From Colwellia sp. 20A7 (GTDB lineage Bacteria; Pseudomonadota; Gammaproteobacteria; Enterobacterales; Alteromonadaceae), in the NCBI RefSeq assembly GCF_009832865.1, contig NZ_CP047130.1:1612001-1676000 (forward strand): a stretch of 64,000 nt of DNA, in the 5' to 3' direction. A program made the position numbers and the translations under genes. The notes under the pieces are model-generated. The model did not search any database, had not been told where the DNA came from, and saw nothing but the letters and a program-made list of their open reading frames with translations. Position 1 is the stretch's first letter; each line of letters opens with the position of its first letter. Shown piece by piece: positions 35,065 to 43,656 of this stretch.

Positions 35065-35614
35065 CACATGGGTTTCTTGAGGCTAAAACTTTTGATGTAT
35101 CTAATTATTAGGCTCAAATTTTATTTTACAGTTTGAAGTGGATCTGCTTAAAGTATTCAGCGCTCTCCAAAAATACAGTTTACTCGTTGGCAATAACTTC
35201 CCTGTAAATATTTGTACCTTTTTGTAGGCTGTGTTTACATCGACAGATTATTTGTCTACTAAGTACTGAGTAGTAATCTCCCGGAGTGTACTAATAAATA
35301 CCAAAAGCGAAGAAGTGCCATTTGATTGTGCCGTATTTAAGTCACTTGCCAATCAATGAATTGAATACGGGTGTAGAGATCTTTAGTCTGGACGAGATAG
35401 TATATTCCAAATTTTTGTATGACTTACAACTTATTGGCTTCATTAAAGCGTTTTATTAACAAATGAAACAATTAATGATCCATTCATCACTTCTAATTGG
35501 TATTTAATAGTGTTGAATAAGGCCCAGTCTCTAAAAGGTGATTAGGATTGAGAATTAAAAAAAGGGGGATAAAATAATTCTCAGCCTTTGTAGAGTTTAA
35601 TTGTTTTTAGTTAT
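35065..35614. other. Intergenic stretch, nothing recognised
   Basis: AT-rich, without a gene-like frame. An AATTGGTAT motif at about 35495-35503 is the only repeated feature. Confidence 0.45.
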
Positions 35615-35635
35615 AATGTATTATTGTAATACATT
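35615..35635. promoter_or_regulatory. 21-bp GntR-type dyad upstream of a decayed crotonase
   Basis: AATGTATTA-TTG-TAATACATT, two perfect 9-bp arms around 3 bp. The same element recurs at 39992-40012 (CAA centre) and, with more changes, at 62899-62919 and near 63338. Confidence 0.6.
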
Positions 35636-35677
35636 GTGTATGTATTAGTGTTATTGACGATAGTATCCATTCTGAAC

Positions 35678-36148
35678 TCAATTGATCGGACAATTATTGC
35701 TGCAGTTCACAGCCATTGTTACATAGGTGCGTTGGAAGTATAGCTTGCAGCTGACTTTATTGTAGCGGCTGACAACGCTAAGCTAGCTGACACGCACGCA
35801 AAATGGGCACTAACCCCAATTTGGGGGATGAGTCAGCGTTTGACTAGACGTGTTGGTACTGCCACAGCTAAACGCTTAATGTTTACCTGTGCCACAGTTG
35901 GCGCAGCAGATGCGCTAAGTATCGGCTTGGTTGAGGCGGTTTATCCGCTGGACGAATTTGACCAAAAGGTTGAGCAATTAGGGCGAAATATATTGCTCAA
36001 TTCATCTTTTAGTCACGCTGCTAACAAGCGACTTTTGTAAGCGACGGATGACGATCCACTGGAAAAAGGCTTACAGTAAGAAGCACTAGAGATCGAAGGC
36101 GTTGGGCCCGATGCCCAATATAGAATAAAAGCTTTTATGGGCGGATAA
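35678..36148 (+). pseudogene. Crotonase pseudogene with three in-frame stops
   Basis: A single frame reads SIDRTIIAAVHSHCYIGALEV, TAG (35741), LAADFIVAADNAKLADTHAKW...PIWGMSQRLTRR, then TAA (36038), ATDDDPLEKGLQ, TAA (36077) and ends at 36148. It aligns with the middle and C-terminal parts of the crotonases at 57.4 and 62.0 kb. The N-terminal third with the FCAG oxyanion loop is missing. Three nonsense changes without a visible frameshift indicate decay by substitution. The gene is dead. Confidence 0.8.
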
Positions 36149-36480
36149 ATAATCTGATTTTAAACTAGTATAAAATATTTATTTTATCAATAAAGTTAAG
36201 GATTTATTCGTTATTTTGAATTGTGGCCATTGTCATTGCTTTTTGGGTGTTCGGATTTTTTTATTTACACGTGAACATAGAGATATTTTTAGGGAGATAG
36301 AAAACTTTCTGGAAAAATAGCTAGGTTCGTTACTGATGAAAAATATTGTATTCGCGTTACCACTTGACCATATAACAACCTGAAAAGTATATTGGCCGGT
36401 AAAATTTAATATTGGGTCATTATGACGAAAAATGCTCAGTATTTATGAGTGACAACAGACTATTAGTGGAGAAAATATTG
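36149..36480. other. Intergenic stretch, nothing recognised
   Basis: No reading frame, repeat or transposon end was recognised between the two pseudogenes. Confidence 0.45.
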
Positions 36481-36900
36481 TGAGTCTTTGGTTTAAAAAG
36501 CCCAATTTAAAAGCGTGAACAGCTCATGTGAAAATACGATAATAAGGCATCTTGGCATTGATATAACTGCTATTGGCGATGACTATGTAGAAGGAACAAT
36601 GCCTGCAGATAAACGGACACACCAACCTTACAAGCGAGTTCATGGTGGAGCAAATGTTGTATTGGCTGAGACTTTAGCATCTGTCGGTTCGTTATTAACA
36701 TTAAATCCAGTTGAATATTTTTGTGTTGGACAAGAAGTGAATGCAAATCATTTGAGGGGGTTACAACTGGCCTCGTTACGGGTAGAGCAGAGCAAGTCTA
36801 CAGTGGTAAAACCTCCCAGGTTTGGGAAGTAAAACTATACGACGATAGGAATAAAATAACGTGTATTTCAAGGCTTACCTTAGCGTTAGTTAAAAGTTAA
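36481..36900 (+). pseudogene. MenI/EntH-like hotdog thioesterase with two frameshifts
   Basis: Three frame segments make up one gene: MSLWFKKPNLKA from GTG 36481; then SSCENTIIRHLGIDIT...EGTMPADKRTHQPYKRVHGGANVVLAETLASVGS...EVNANHLRG; then VTTGLVTGRAEQVYSGKTSQVWEVKLYDD...LTLALVKS to TAA 36900. The second shift is at a GGGGG run near 36758. The motif VHGGANVVLAETLAS is the family's HGG...E active site. Members hydrolyse aromatic acyl-CoAs such as DHNA-CoA. Unlike the four tandem genes at 1.2-3.1 kb, this one keeps His in HGG and has Glu as the acid. Confidence 0.75.
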
Positions 36901-36990
36901 AATGTACGAAAAGTGTTGTTGAGCAGGATACATGGGCAAAAGCTTTCGTACCACACAACGGGTATTATTTAAATTTAAGATGAGAAAACC

Positions 36991-37229
36991 ATGAGAAAAT
37001 TTACCAATAGTAATGTATCAGATCAATCAGGAAAAACATTTTTTATTACCGGCGCGAATACAGGCCTTGGTTTTGAAACTGTGGTCCCAGTAAACGTGGT
37101 CAAACCGTAGGTCCTGCGATTATTGTAAAGGCTAATCGGAAAGCGAGAGATGCAAATCTAGCGAGAAAACTATGGGATATATCGTGTGAAATGACAGAGT
37201 TAGATCCTTTCAAAGACGCTAAAATCTAA
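36991..37229 (+). pseudogene. SDR pseudogene with large internal deletion
   Basis: The start MRKFTNSNVSDQSGKTFFITGANTGLGFET is a typical SDR N-terminus of the light-dependent-reductase-like branch. It then passes directly to PSKRGQTVGPAIIVKANRKARDANLARKLWDISCEMTEL, the typical C-terminal helix of the same branch, and ends TAA 37227-37229. The middle of the enzyme, including YxxxK, has been lost. The junction is near 37085-37090. Confidence 0.7.
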
Positions 37230-37399
37230 GGCGATAGATATTGATAAGGCACATGCTTATCGTTTTAAAAAAGATGTTTGGAGTAAGAGCGGTTTATATC
37301 GTAGCTAAGCATGGTATGTAGTAGCTTCAAGATACAAATATCTTGAATTGTTTTTCCTGAATTTCCTTAATAGGAATATATGTGGAGTTTTAGTTTGTT

Positions 37400-38407
37400 A
37401 TGAATTTTATCCGTTCCGTTCATGTTTCAAGGCGTGATAATGGCGATTTCTGGTTACATTGGACGCCAGAATTTAGCTCAATGCCCGTTACTGTATTTTC
37501 ATCTGATAACCTGGAAAAGTTGACTTCTGGTGTACCGGTGGTCAGTGATGTACTCAATAGCGTAGAGCTTTCTGGTTGCCTTGATGGCAAACGGCGTTAT
37601 TTTTATCTCAAGTCTCAAGATGGCGCTGAGGCCATTGTTGCTGAAAGGCTATTACCTTTGGATGGTGGCACTAATTTTAGAGATTGTGGTGGTTATCCTG
37701 CAGCTAATGGCCGTAGAGTTAAGTGGAATCACCTTTATCGTTCAGGTTACATGTCTAATTTAAGTCCCGCTGATGTAGGTTACCTTAGTAATCTAGGTAT
37801 TAAAATTTGCTGTGATTTTCGTGGCGATAAAGAACAAAAAAATGAGCCTAGCGTGCTCCCAGAAAGCACTAAAATAATCCCCTTAACGATTGATACGGGT
37901 GATATAACTTCATATTTTAAGTTAGCCTCTTCTGGCACAGATAATCTTCCTGATATGTCTAATATGATGGCTGATTTCAATATTAAGCTTGTGGAAAATT
38001 ATACTGAACAATATGGTGCTATGTTGTCACAGCTTTTAGCGTTGAAGGACGGCGCCTTTATGGTGAATTGTTCGGCAGGGAAAGATCGAACTGGTTTTGG
38101 CGTGGCGCTCATATTAATGGCATTGGGTGTTCCTCGAGAAGCGATAATGCATGACTATCTGCTGTCTCAGAAATACTTTTTAGTGAATAAAGAAATTAAG
38201 CGCATCGTTAAAAAGTATCAGAAAATCTCTAATTCCCACGTGGATGAAAACCTCTTGCGACCGTTATTGGAAACCAAGGAAAGTTATTTAGGGGCTGCCT
38301 TGGATTATATAGAAAAACAGTATGGGACACCGGAGCAGTACTTACTAAAAAAGTTTTCCATCGATCAAGGTGCATTAGACACTTTGCGGGATTCGTTTAC
38401 GGAATAA
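37400..38407 (+). CDS. Tyrosine/dual-specificity protein phosphatase family (Y_phosphatase3 type)
   Basis: A 335-residue phosphatase with the P-loop CSAGKDRTG (nucleophile C224, R230) and the early DGGTNFRDCGGY block (about 88-99) typical of bacterial Y_phosphatase3 proteins. A general acid could be one of the aspartates around 180-190. It has no signal peptide, so it is cytoplasmic. Family members dephosphorylate phosphotyrosine or phosphoinositides, and the physiological substrate cannot be read here. It stands alone between pseudogenes and a hydrolase, ending at a GC-rich hairpin. Intact while its neighbours have decayed. Confidence 0.85.
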   Translation: MNFIRSVHVSRRDNGDFWLHWTPEFSSMPVTVFSSDNLEKLTSGVPVVSDVLNSVELSGCLDGKRRYFYLKSQDGAEAIVAERLLPLDGGTNFRDCGGYPAANGRRVKWNHLYRSGYMSNLSPADVGYLSNLGIKICCDFRGDKEQKNEPSVLPESTKIIPLTIDTGDITSYFKLASSGTDNLPDMSNMMADFNIKLVENYTEQYGAMLSQLLALKDGAFMVNCSAGKDRTGFGVALILMALGVPREAIMHDYLLSQKYFLVNKEIKRIVKKYQKISNSHVDENLLRPLLETKESYLGAALDYIEKQYGTPEQYLLKKFSIDQGALDTLRDSFTE

Positions 38408-38421
38408 TTACAATTGGCATA

Positions 38422-38448
38422 CAAAGCCCCCATAATAGGGGGCGTTGT
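38422..38448 (+). terminator. GC-rich hairpin after the phosphatase
   Basis: GCCCCC (38426-38431) and GGGGGC (38438-38443) form a 6-bp stem with an ATAATA loop, extended by ACAA/TTGT with one mismatch. It is 15 bp after the stop but lacks a strong U-run. Confidence 0.5.
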
Positions 38449-38597
38449 ATGATATTTAGATTTATACGTTGTTATTGATTTTGTGAATCGAACAACCATT
38501 CCCTGCAATCAATACCTTGTCTAAATCGTTTTTATCTCCCACTGAAACCTGCACTTTGAATGGTCACGGGTATAAAAGTCTTACAAGGTTATAACGT

Positions 38598-39473
38598 TTA
38601 CAAAAAGTCGTTGAGATCTTGCATGAATCGATCAAACTGATCGTGGTGAAGCCAGTGTCCCGCGTTTTCATATTCTTTAAAAGTAGCGTTACTAAAGTGC
38701 TTTAAGCGGCCGTCTTTTTTTGGGCTCGATGCCCAGCTGTCTTTACCGTAAAGCAGAAGGAGGGGGCAGCTGATGCGTTCCCATAGATCTCGCAGTTCGG
38801 CATTGGGTATGTCGATACCAGCCGACATATTCAAGTAATTATCAAATTTCCAGCTGTAACTCCCATCTTCATTCTGGCTGCTGCCATGTACGGTAAGATG
38901 TCTGGCTTGCTCTTCAGTGAGGAAGCTGTTCTCAGTCTTCATGCGTTGATAGGCATCTTCAAGCGTCGGATAACGTTTGATTTGCCGGCCAGAGGAGTTT
39001 CGCTTTTGCTCTATCCACTCACGTAGGCGTTCGTCCCTGGGTTTAGTGTTTATTTCGTCGATCATCTTAGGCGAAAAACCCAAGCCCTCAATAAGTACCA
39101 AGCTTTTAACTTTATCTGGATACAGGGCAGCGTAGCGTGAACAAATCATACCGCCCATTGAATGTGCGACAATCGTTACGGGTTCTAGTTGTCTCTGATG
39201 AATGAGTTGAGCTATGTCATACACAAAACTAAATGGTGTATAATTTCCATCTGGTGCCCAGTCGCTATCACCATGGCCGCTAAGATCGGGCGCGATAACA
39301 TGCCAATCCTTGCTGAGTTGCTCGGCAACCCAGTCCCAACTGCGGCAGTGATCTTTACCGCCATGTACTAGTAACAGTGGTGGCGCAGTTGGATTTCCCC
39401 AATCGACATAATGTAGGTTCATTCGCTGTGATTTATAACGGTGAGATGATGGGCGTAATTGTATAGTTAGCAT
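38598..39473 (-). CDS. Alpha/beta hydrolase
   Basis: A 291-residue hydrolase with LLLVHGGKDHCRSWDWV, PDLSGHGDSDW, the nucleophile elbow AHSMGG (S105), D245 in YGKDSW and H273 in AGHWLH, so the triad is complete. The substrate is unknown; it resembles epoxide/ester hydrolases of the MhpC type. ATG 39473 gives the N-terminus MLTIQLRPSS; M18 is a possible alternative. A truncated near-copy is at 42193-42515, and the DNA upstream of both is related, so this is the surviving gene of a duplicated block. Confidence 0.85.
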   Translation of the reverse strand: MLTIQLRPSSHRYKSQRMNLHYVDWGNPTAPPLLLVHGGKDHCRSWDWVAEQLSKDWHVIAPDLSGHGDSDWAPDGNYTPFSFVYDIAQLIHQRQLEPVTIVAHSMGGMICSRYAALYPDKVKSLVLIEGLGFSPKMIDEINTKPRDERLREWIEQKRNSSGRQIKRYPTLEDAYQRMKTENSFLTEEQARHLTVHGSSQNEDGSYSWKFDNYLNMSAGIDIPNAELRDLWERISCPLLLLYGKDSWASSPKKDGRLKHFSNATFKEYENAGHWLHHDQFDRFMQDLNDFL

Positions 39474-40015
39474 AAGTTATTTTTTAATCCTATTTAATTT
39501 TGTGATATGAATGAAAGAAAATGAAGCAACGTAGTGGGTAAAACACTGGAAGTAAAAGAACTGAAAATAAGTCACTTTTAATATTAAAAAACAACGTACT
39601 AAAATTAACTTCGGCATTATTCTAATCAACTCATTGCTACTGAATTATTAAACATATTATCTAAATGTATACCAGGTGTTTGACACTCATGCAAAAAAAC
39701 TCTTGTATGAGTATTGCTTCACGCGCTGATGAACGATGAACGCCATAACACAGCGCCATCTCCTTATTGGTTAATCGATAAAATGTCACCTACTTTCAGT
39801 TCTCGGCTGAATTTTATTGCATTAATAATATTGTAGATTTGGCGACACAGGGGCTCGCGCGTTAATGCATTATCGATCATAAACTCGTTGTATTCCTTAC
39901 TACATGATTGAAGTAGTTATTTCTGACCTAATAGGTAATTAGAATGACTAGCCTATTCACTTTCATAGGGTTTGTCTATAGTCTTGATGTAAATGTATTA
40001 CAATGATACATTAAT
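39474..40015. other. Decayed copy of the gntR/acyl-CoA-dehydrogenase promoter region
   Basis: About 39715-39900 resembles the 5' part of the minus-strand gntR gene at 43.34-43.51 kb (shared ATCGATCATAAA-like, ACTTTCAGTTCTC and TTGTATTCCTTA blocks) with many gaps. 39945-39985 matches the promoter region at 43555-43590 (GACTAGCCTATT, TTTGTCTATA). The -35 TTGACA of the intact copy is TTCACT here. Regulator and dehydrogenase are no longer coding. Confidence 0.65.
39992..40012. promoter_or_regulatory. 21-bp GntR-type dyad
   Basis: AATGTATTA-CAA-TGATACATT, arms matching at 8 of 9 positions. Equivalent to the element at 35615-35635 and immediately before the truncated alcohol dehydrogenase. Confidence 0.6.
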
Positions 40016-40263
40016 ATGATCCTTAAGGTTGAAAAGTGCAGTATTTGTGGATCAGATTTACACATGTACCATGGTGATGTGATAGGCAGAAAACTAGATT
40101 ACAGCCAGCCCATGCCTAAATTCTGTACCGGGCACGAGACGATTGGTGAAGTGGTTGAAGTAGGTTCAGGAGTTTCTAAACATAAGATCGGAGACCGCTT
40201 GGTGATTGCCGGTGGAAAGGGTTGTGGACAGTGTAAGCGCTGTCTCAGGGGTGAGATTAATCT
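40016..40263 (+). pseudogene. Zinc alcohol dehydrogenase fragment, both ends lost
   Basis: Encodes [21 protein letters not shown]...[26 protein letters not shown]...CGQCKRCLRGEINLCDQA, i.e. the catalytic-zinc C and GHE motifs and the structural-zinc Cys cluster of the enzymes at 44.88 and 46.03 kb. The first 26 residues are missing, so the fragment joins straight to a promoter region. The 3' end is cut at an IS66 tnpB fragment, at a CAAGCG shared by both partners. Confidence 0.85.
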
Positions 40264-42192
40264 TTGTGACCAAGCGTTTATCTAAAGGAAAGTTTCAAAA
40301 TTGGCCGTCATCAAACAAAAGTATTGAACAGATCATCGCGAAAAAACTGCGAAAACTATTGTGTGACAACGATCCATTATGGGAAAAAATGGATCCTCTT
40401 TACTGAGTAAAATCATTGAGATAAACACTTGATTTTTACTTTTATCGGATCATAATGCCTGCAAAATAAACCTGTACCAAACACTAAAACTCTGGACGTA
40501 CCGTGAGCAAACCTTTTACCGACATTGATGGCAAAGCCCTTGAAGCGCTGATAGAGCGCGTGAACGAGGCCAAAGAAAACAATCTGGCCTTAAGCCCAGA
40601 GGATTATCAGTTATTACTTGATGCGTTATTGACCTTAGCCACCACGCAAACCCGCTTAGCGAATCATGATGTTACCGTGCATAAACTGCGAAAATTGTTA
40701 GGTATTGAAAAATCATCTGAAAAACTAGGCTCGGTGCTTAAGCAAACTAAAGCGTCATCGGGCAAGAAAAATAAAAAGCGTAGCAACGATAATGGTGAAG
40801 GTTTCACCCCGGTTAAACCCACGATTATCGTTCATGGACTAGTTGACGTAAATAAAGGCGATACCTGTGTTGAGTGCTTAACCGGTAAGGTTTATAAAAC
40901 CGAGCCAGGTAGCTTGCTACGTATCACCGGACAAAGTCCTTTCAAACCTGAGCAGCATGTCATGGAGCGTCTTCGTTGTAATACCTGCGGTGCTTATTTT
41001 ACCGCACCACTGCCGGACGATGTCTTAACCGATGGCTTAAGTACTCAAAAATATGGTTATTCAGCACGTTCTTTAATGGCGATTTATAAATACTTTGCTG
41101 GACTGCCTTTTTATCGTCAAAGCAGTATTCAAAAATTACTGGGGGTAAAAATCACCGCGTCAACGGTTTTTGACCAAGTAGAGCTTGTTTGTAATGCTAT
41201 TTATCCCGTGTACCAATTGCTCTTCAATTTAGCGGCTGATGGTAAACACTACTATTTAGATGACACAACTAACCGTATTCTTGATGCGAAATCGGTGATA
41301 AAGAAAGCACGCAACAGTGAGAAAATCATCACACGTACGGGCGTTTATACCTCAGGTGTTATCGCAACGCTGGCTGATAACCGTCATATTGTTTTATTTG
41401 AGACTAACATCGGGCACGCGGGAGAATTCATTGACAGTATTTTGCACAAGCGCAGTCAATCATGCGCCAAACCACTCATCATGAGTGATGCGCTAGCGAG
41501 CAATCGGCCGACGGTACGTGAGGCGATAACGTCACTGTGTAATAGCCACGCAAGACGACAATTTGTAGATGTTATCAATCACTTTCCAATTGAGGTCGAG
41601 CATGTCCTCAAACGCTATGGTGAAATATGGGTCAATGATGACTATACGAAAGAAGAAAAGTTAACCCCGAGCGCAAGACTGGCCTATCATCAAACGCATT
41701 CAGCGCCCATCATGGAAGCCATAAAATTGTGGGGAGAAACGCATTTAGCCAATGAAACCGTTGAAGAAAACAGTGGCCTAGGCAAAGCTATTCGCTACTT
41801 TATCAAACATTATGTCGGACTGAGTTACTTTTGCAGCACTGAAGGAGTAAAAATCGACAATAATCGTATTGAAGCGATGCTCAAAATTGTGGTGAGAGAC
41901 AGAAAAAACGCGATGTTCCACAAAACCTTACTGGGGGCAACGATTGGGGATGTCATTACCTCGGTCATCGCGACGGCAAGTGAGGCGGGTATTAATGTCT
42001 TTGACTACTTCACCACCTTACAACGAGAAAAAGAGCAGGTAAAAAAGACCCCTGAAGATTATTTACCCTGGAATTATCTCGCTAAAAATTCAATCACCTA
42101 AAAAAACCAAACACGATGATTTAGGCTTTACCGCCTAGGTCAAGCTGTACCTGAAAAAATCGTGATGTCACGCTACGCTGCCGTAAGCTCAC
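40264..42192 (+). mobile_element. IS66-family element, copy 1, lacking its tnpA/tnpB end
   Basis: Contains the last 45 or so codons of tnpB (to 40406), the whole tnpC and the tnpC-side terminus ending CTGCCGTAAGCTCAC at 42192. The tnpA gene, most of tnpB and the other terminal repeat are deleted. What remains is almost identical to copy 2 at 54.85-57.42 kb, so the insertion is recent. On its right it cuts an alpha/beta hydrolase gene. Confidence 0.9.
40503..42101 (+). CDS. tnpC: IS66 family transposase TnpC (copy 1)
   Basis: A 532-residue DDE transposase of IS66 elements. An N-terminal leucine-rich helical region (to about 75) is followed by a zinc-finger CxxC pair (LRCNTCGAYF), then the catalytic core with DDTTN and IMSDALASNRP aspartates and Glu in DNNRIEAMLK, and a C-terminal PEDYLPWNYLAKN. 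It differs from copy 2 at one residue seen (Ile instead of Val in SEKIITRT). The element has lost tnpA and most of tnpB, so transposition would need copy 2's products. Confidence 0.92.
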   Translation: MSKPFTDIDGKALEALIERVNEAKENNLALSPEDYQLLLDALLTLATTQTRLANHDVTVHKLRKLLGIEKSSEKLGSVLKQTKASSGKKNKKRSNDNGEGFTPVKPTIIVHGLVDVNKGDTCVECLTGKVYKTEPGSLLRITGQSPFKPEQHVMERLRCNTCGAYFTAPLPDDVLTDGLSTQKYGYSARSLMAIYKYFAGLPFYRQSSIQKLLGVKITASTVFDQVELVCNAIYPVYQLLFNLAADGKHYYLDDTTNRILDAKSVIKKARNSEKIITRTGVYTSGVIATLADNRHIVLFETNIGHAGEFIDSILHKRSQSCAKPLIMSDALASNRPTVREAITSLCNSHARRQFVDVINHFPIEVEHVLKRYGEIWVNDDYTKEEKLTPSARLAYHQTHSAPIMEAIKLWGETHLANETVEENSGLGKAIRYFIKHYVGLSYFCSTEGVKIDNNRIEAMLKIVVRDRKNAMFHKTLLGATIGDVITSVIATASEAGINVFDYFTTLQREKEQVKKTPEDYLPWNYLAKNSIT

Positions 42193-42515
42193 AAGCTTTT
42201 AACGTTGTCAGGGTAGATCCCGGCGTAGCGTGAGCAGACCATGCCGCCCATTGAATGCGCGACTATCGTTACGGGCTCCAACTGCATCTGATGAATGAGT
42301 TGGGCTATGTCGTAGACAAAACTAATTTGTGTGTAATTTCCGTCAGGTGTCCAGTCGCTGTCGCCGTGGCCGCGCAAATCGGGCGCTATGACATGCCAAT
42401 CCTTGCTGAGTTCCTCAGCTACCCAGTCCCAACTGCGGCAGTGATCTTTGCCACCATGTACGAGTAACAGAGGCGGTGCACTTGGATTTCCCCAGTCGAC
42501 ATAGTGTAGGTTCAT
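42193..42515 (-). pseudogene. Alpha/beta hydrolase truncated by IS66
   Basis: Reads MNLHYVDWGNPSAPPLLLVHGGKDHCRSWDWV, PDLRGHGDSDW, AHSMGGMVCSRYA and stops in the IS66 end at about residue 107. It is a near-copy of the hydrolase at 38.6 kb. The C-terminal half with the acid and His of the triad is gone. The 5' end is also damaged by a 38-bp tandem duplication, which shifts the frame of the first codons. Confidence 0.88.
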
Positions 42516-42579
42516 TCGCTGTGATTTATAACGGTGGGATGGTGTAGGTTCATTCGCTGTGATTTATAACGGTGGGATG
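42504..42579. repeat. 38-bp tandem duplication
   Basis: The segment 42504-42541 (beginning GTGTAGGTTCATTCGC) is repeated exactly at 42542-42579. It covers the first codons of the truncated hydrolase. 38 is not a multiple of 3, so the frame is broken. Confidence 0.9.
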
Positions 42580-42748
42580 AAGGGCGTAATTGCATGAGTT
42601 ACCTCTTTTTAATTTGTTTTAATCAACTGATAATGGGATGGAAGCAGACGAAGCTACTAGGTGGACAAAGCTTTGAAGTGACAAGGGCGGTTAAATCGGT
42701 CTTTTTTCGGCAGAATCGCAGGTATAACGCATCTGCGTACTACACGGC

Positions 42749-43489
42749 TCAATTCCCCTGTGCCAAGTCATTTAGCATATCTCCTAGGTTTACACCTAAT
42801 ACATTACAGCCACGCAAGAAATCCTCTATGTGCCTGCGAGCCCACAACTCAGCAGCTTGCTTGTCTCTGTCCTTGATAGCACCAACGATGTGTTCATGGG
42901 CCACTAACATGCGCTTGCCGGGCTCCTTTAGGTTAGCCAAAAGTTTTCGCTCGGCAGGGTAAAACAGGCCACTCATCCCTAGCCGACTCCACTGGAGCGC
43001 GCGATTTTTTGAGGCCTCAGCCAGCAGGTTGTGAAATTCTTGATCAAGTGCCGTTAAGCGTTCAGGGTCATTGAGCGCTTCACGGGTTGTGTCTAAATTA
43101 GCTTCAAGTTTTTCAAGCAATTCTGGCGTGACACGCTCGGCGGCCATTGCCGCCATTGAGGGTTCTATGGTCAATATTGCTTCGTATACTTCGCCCAGGG
43201 ATACCTCATCAATCAACATGGTGGTAGAAATACGCCGAGAGAGCTTGTCCTTTTTGGGTGCGGTCACCAGTAGTTTCTTTTTACCCGCAGCTCGACCAAT
43301 CAAGTCATTTTCTTCCAATAATCGAATGGCTTCACGTATTGATGATCGATGCACGCCATAGCTGAGCGCCAAGTCTGTCTCTGAAGGCAAAGCATCTCCC
43401 ACTTTCAGTTCTCTGTTGACGATCTTGGCTTCCAACTGATCGTAAATTTGACGATATAATGGCGCGCGCTGTAATGGATTAGCGATCAT
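42749..43489 (-). CDS. GntR-family regulator with FCD domain (FadR subfamily)
   Basis: A 246-residue regulator. The N-terminal winged helix YDQLEAKIVNRELKVGDALPSETDLALSYGVHRSSIREAIRLLEENDLI (about 14-61) is followed by an all-helical FCD ligand domain (AAMAAERVTPELLEKLEANL...LDQEFHNLLAEAS...HEHIVGAIKDRDKQAAELWARRHIEDFL) with the D/H/H metal-site pattern. FCD regulators bind TnGTnnnACnA-type sites and respond to organic or acyl ligands. It is divergent from the acyl-CoA dehydrogenase operon, whose promoter has TTGTCGGACAG, so it probably represses that operon and itself. Confidence 0.9.
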   Translation of the reverse strand: MIANPLQRAPLYRQIYDQLEAKIVNRELKVGDALPSETDLALSYGVHRSSIREAIRLLEENDLIGRAAGKKKLLVTAPKKDKLSRRISTTMLIDEVSLGEVYEAILTIEPSMAAMAAERVTPELLEKLEANLDTTREALNDPERLTALDQEFHNLLAEASKNRALQWSRLGMSGLFYPAERKLLANLKEPGKRMLVAHEHIVGAIKDRDKQAAELWARRHIEDFLRGCNVLGVNLGDMLNDLAQGN

Positions 43490-43565
43490 AAGCTGACTGT
43501 ATTCCTTATCTATCTGACTGAGATTGTTGTTGGCTTAAAGAATTTCTTATATAGCGACTAGCCTA

Positions 43566-43613
43566 TTGACAATTTTAATGTTTGTCTATAATATTTTTAT
43601 AATTGTCGGACAG
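43566..43613 (+). promoter_or_regulatory. Sigma-70 promoter and GntR operator of the dehydrogenase operon
   Basis: TTGACA (43566-43571), 17 bp, TAATAT (43589-43594), then TTGTCGGACAG at 43603-43613 across the predicted start of transcription. This fits repression by the divergent FCD/GntR protein. The acyl-CoA dehydrogenase ATG is 44 bp further on. Confidence 0.7.
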
Positions 43614-43656
43614 TAATACTATGTTACTTAATCGTTTCTAAGAAAGGCACTAAATT

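Noticed and set aside
35682..35694. TTGATCGGACAAT looked like another GntR-type operator
   Set aside because: It is inside the coding frame of the crotonase pseudogene (codons for I-D-R-T-I) and has an extra base relative to TTGTnnnACAA.
7886..36079. Stop-codon recoding, because several genes have in-frame stops
   Set aside because: The stops are TGA, TAG and TAA in unrelated, partly truncated genes, while intact neighbours use all three as normal terminators. Decay explains them better.
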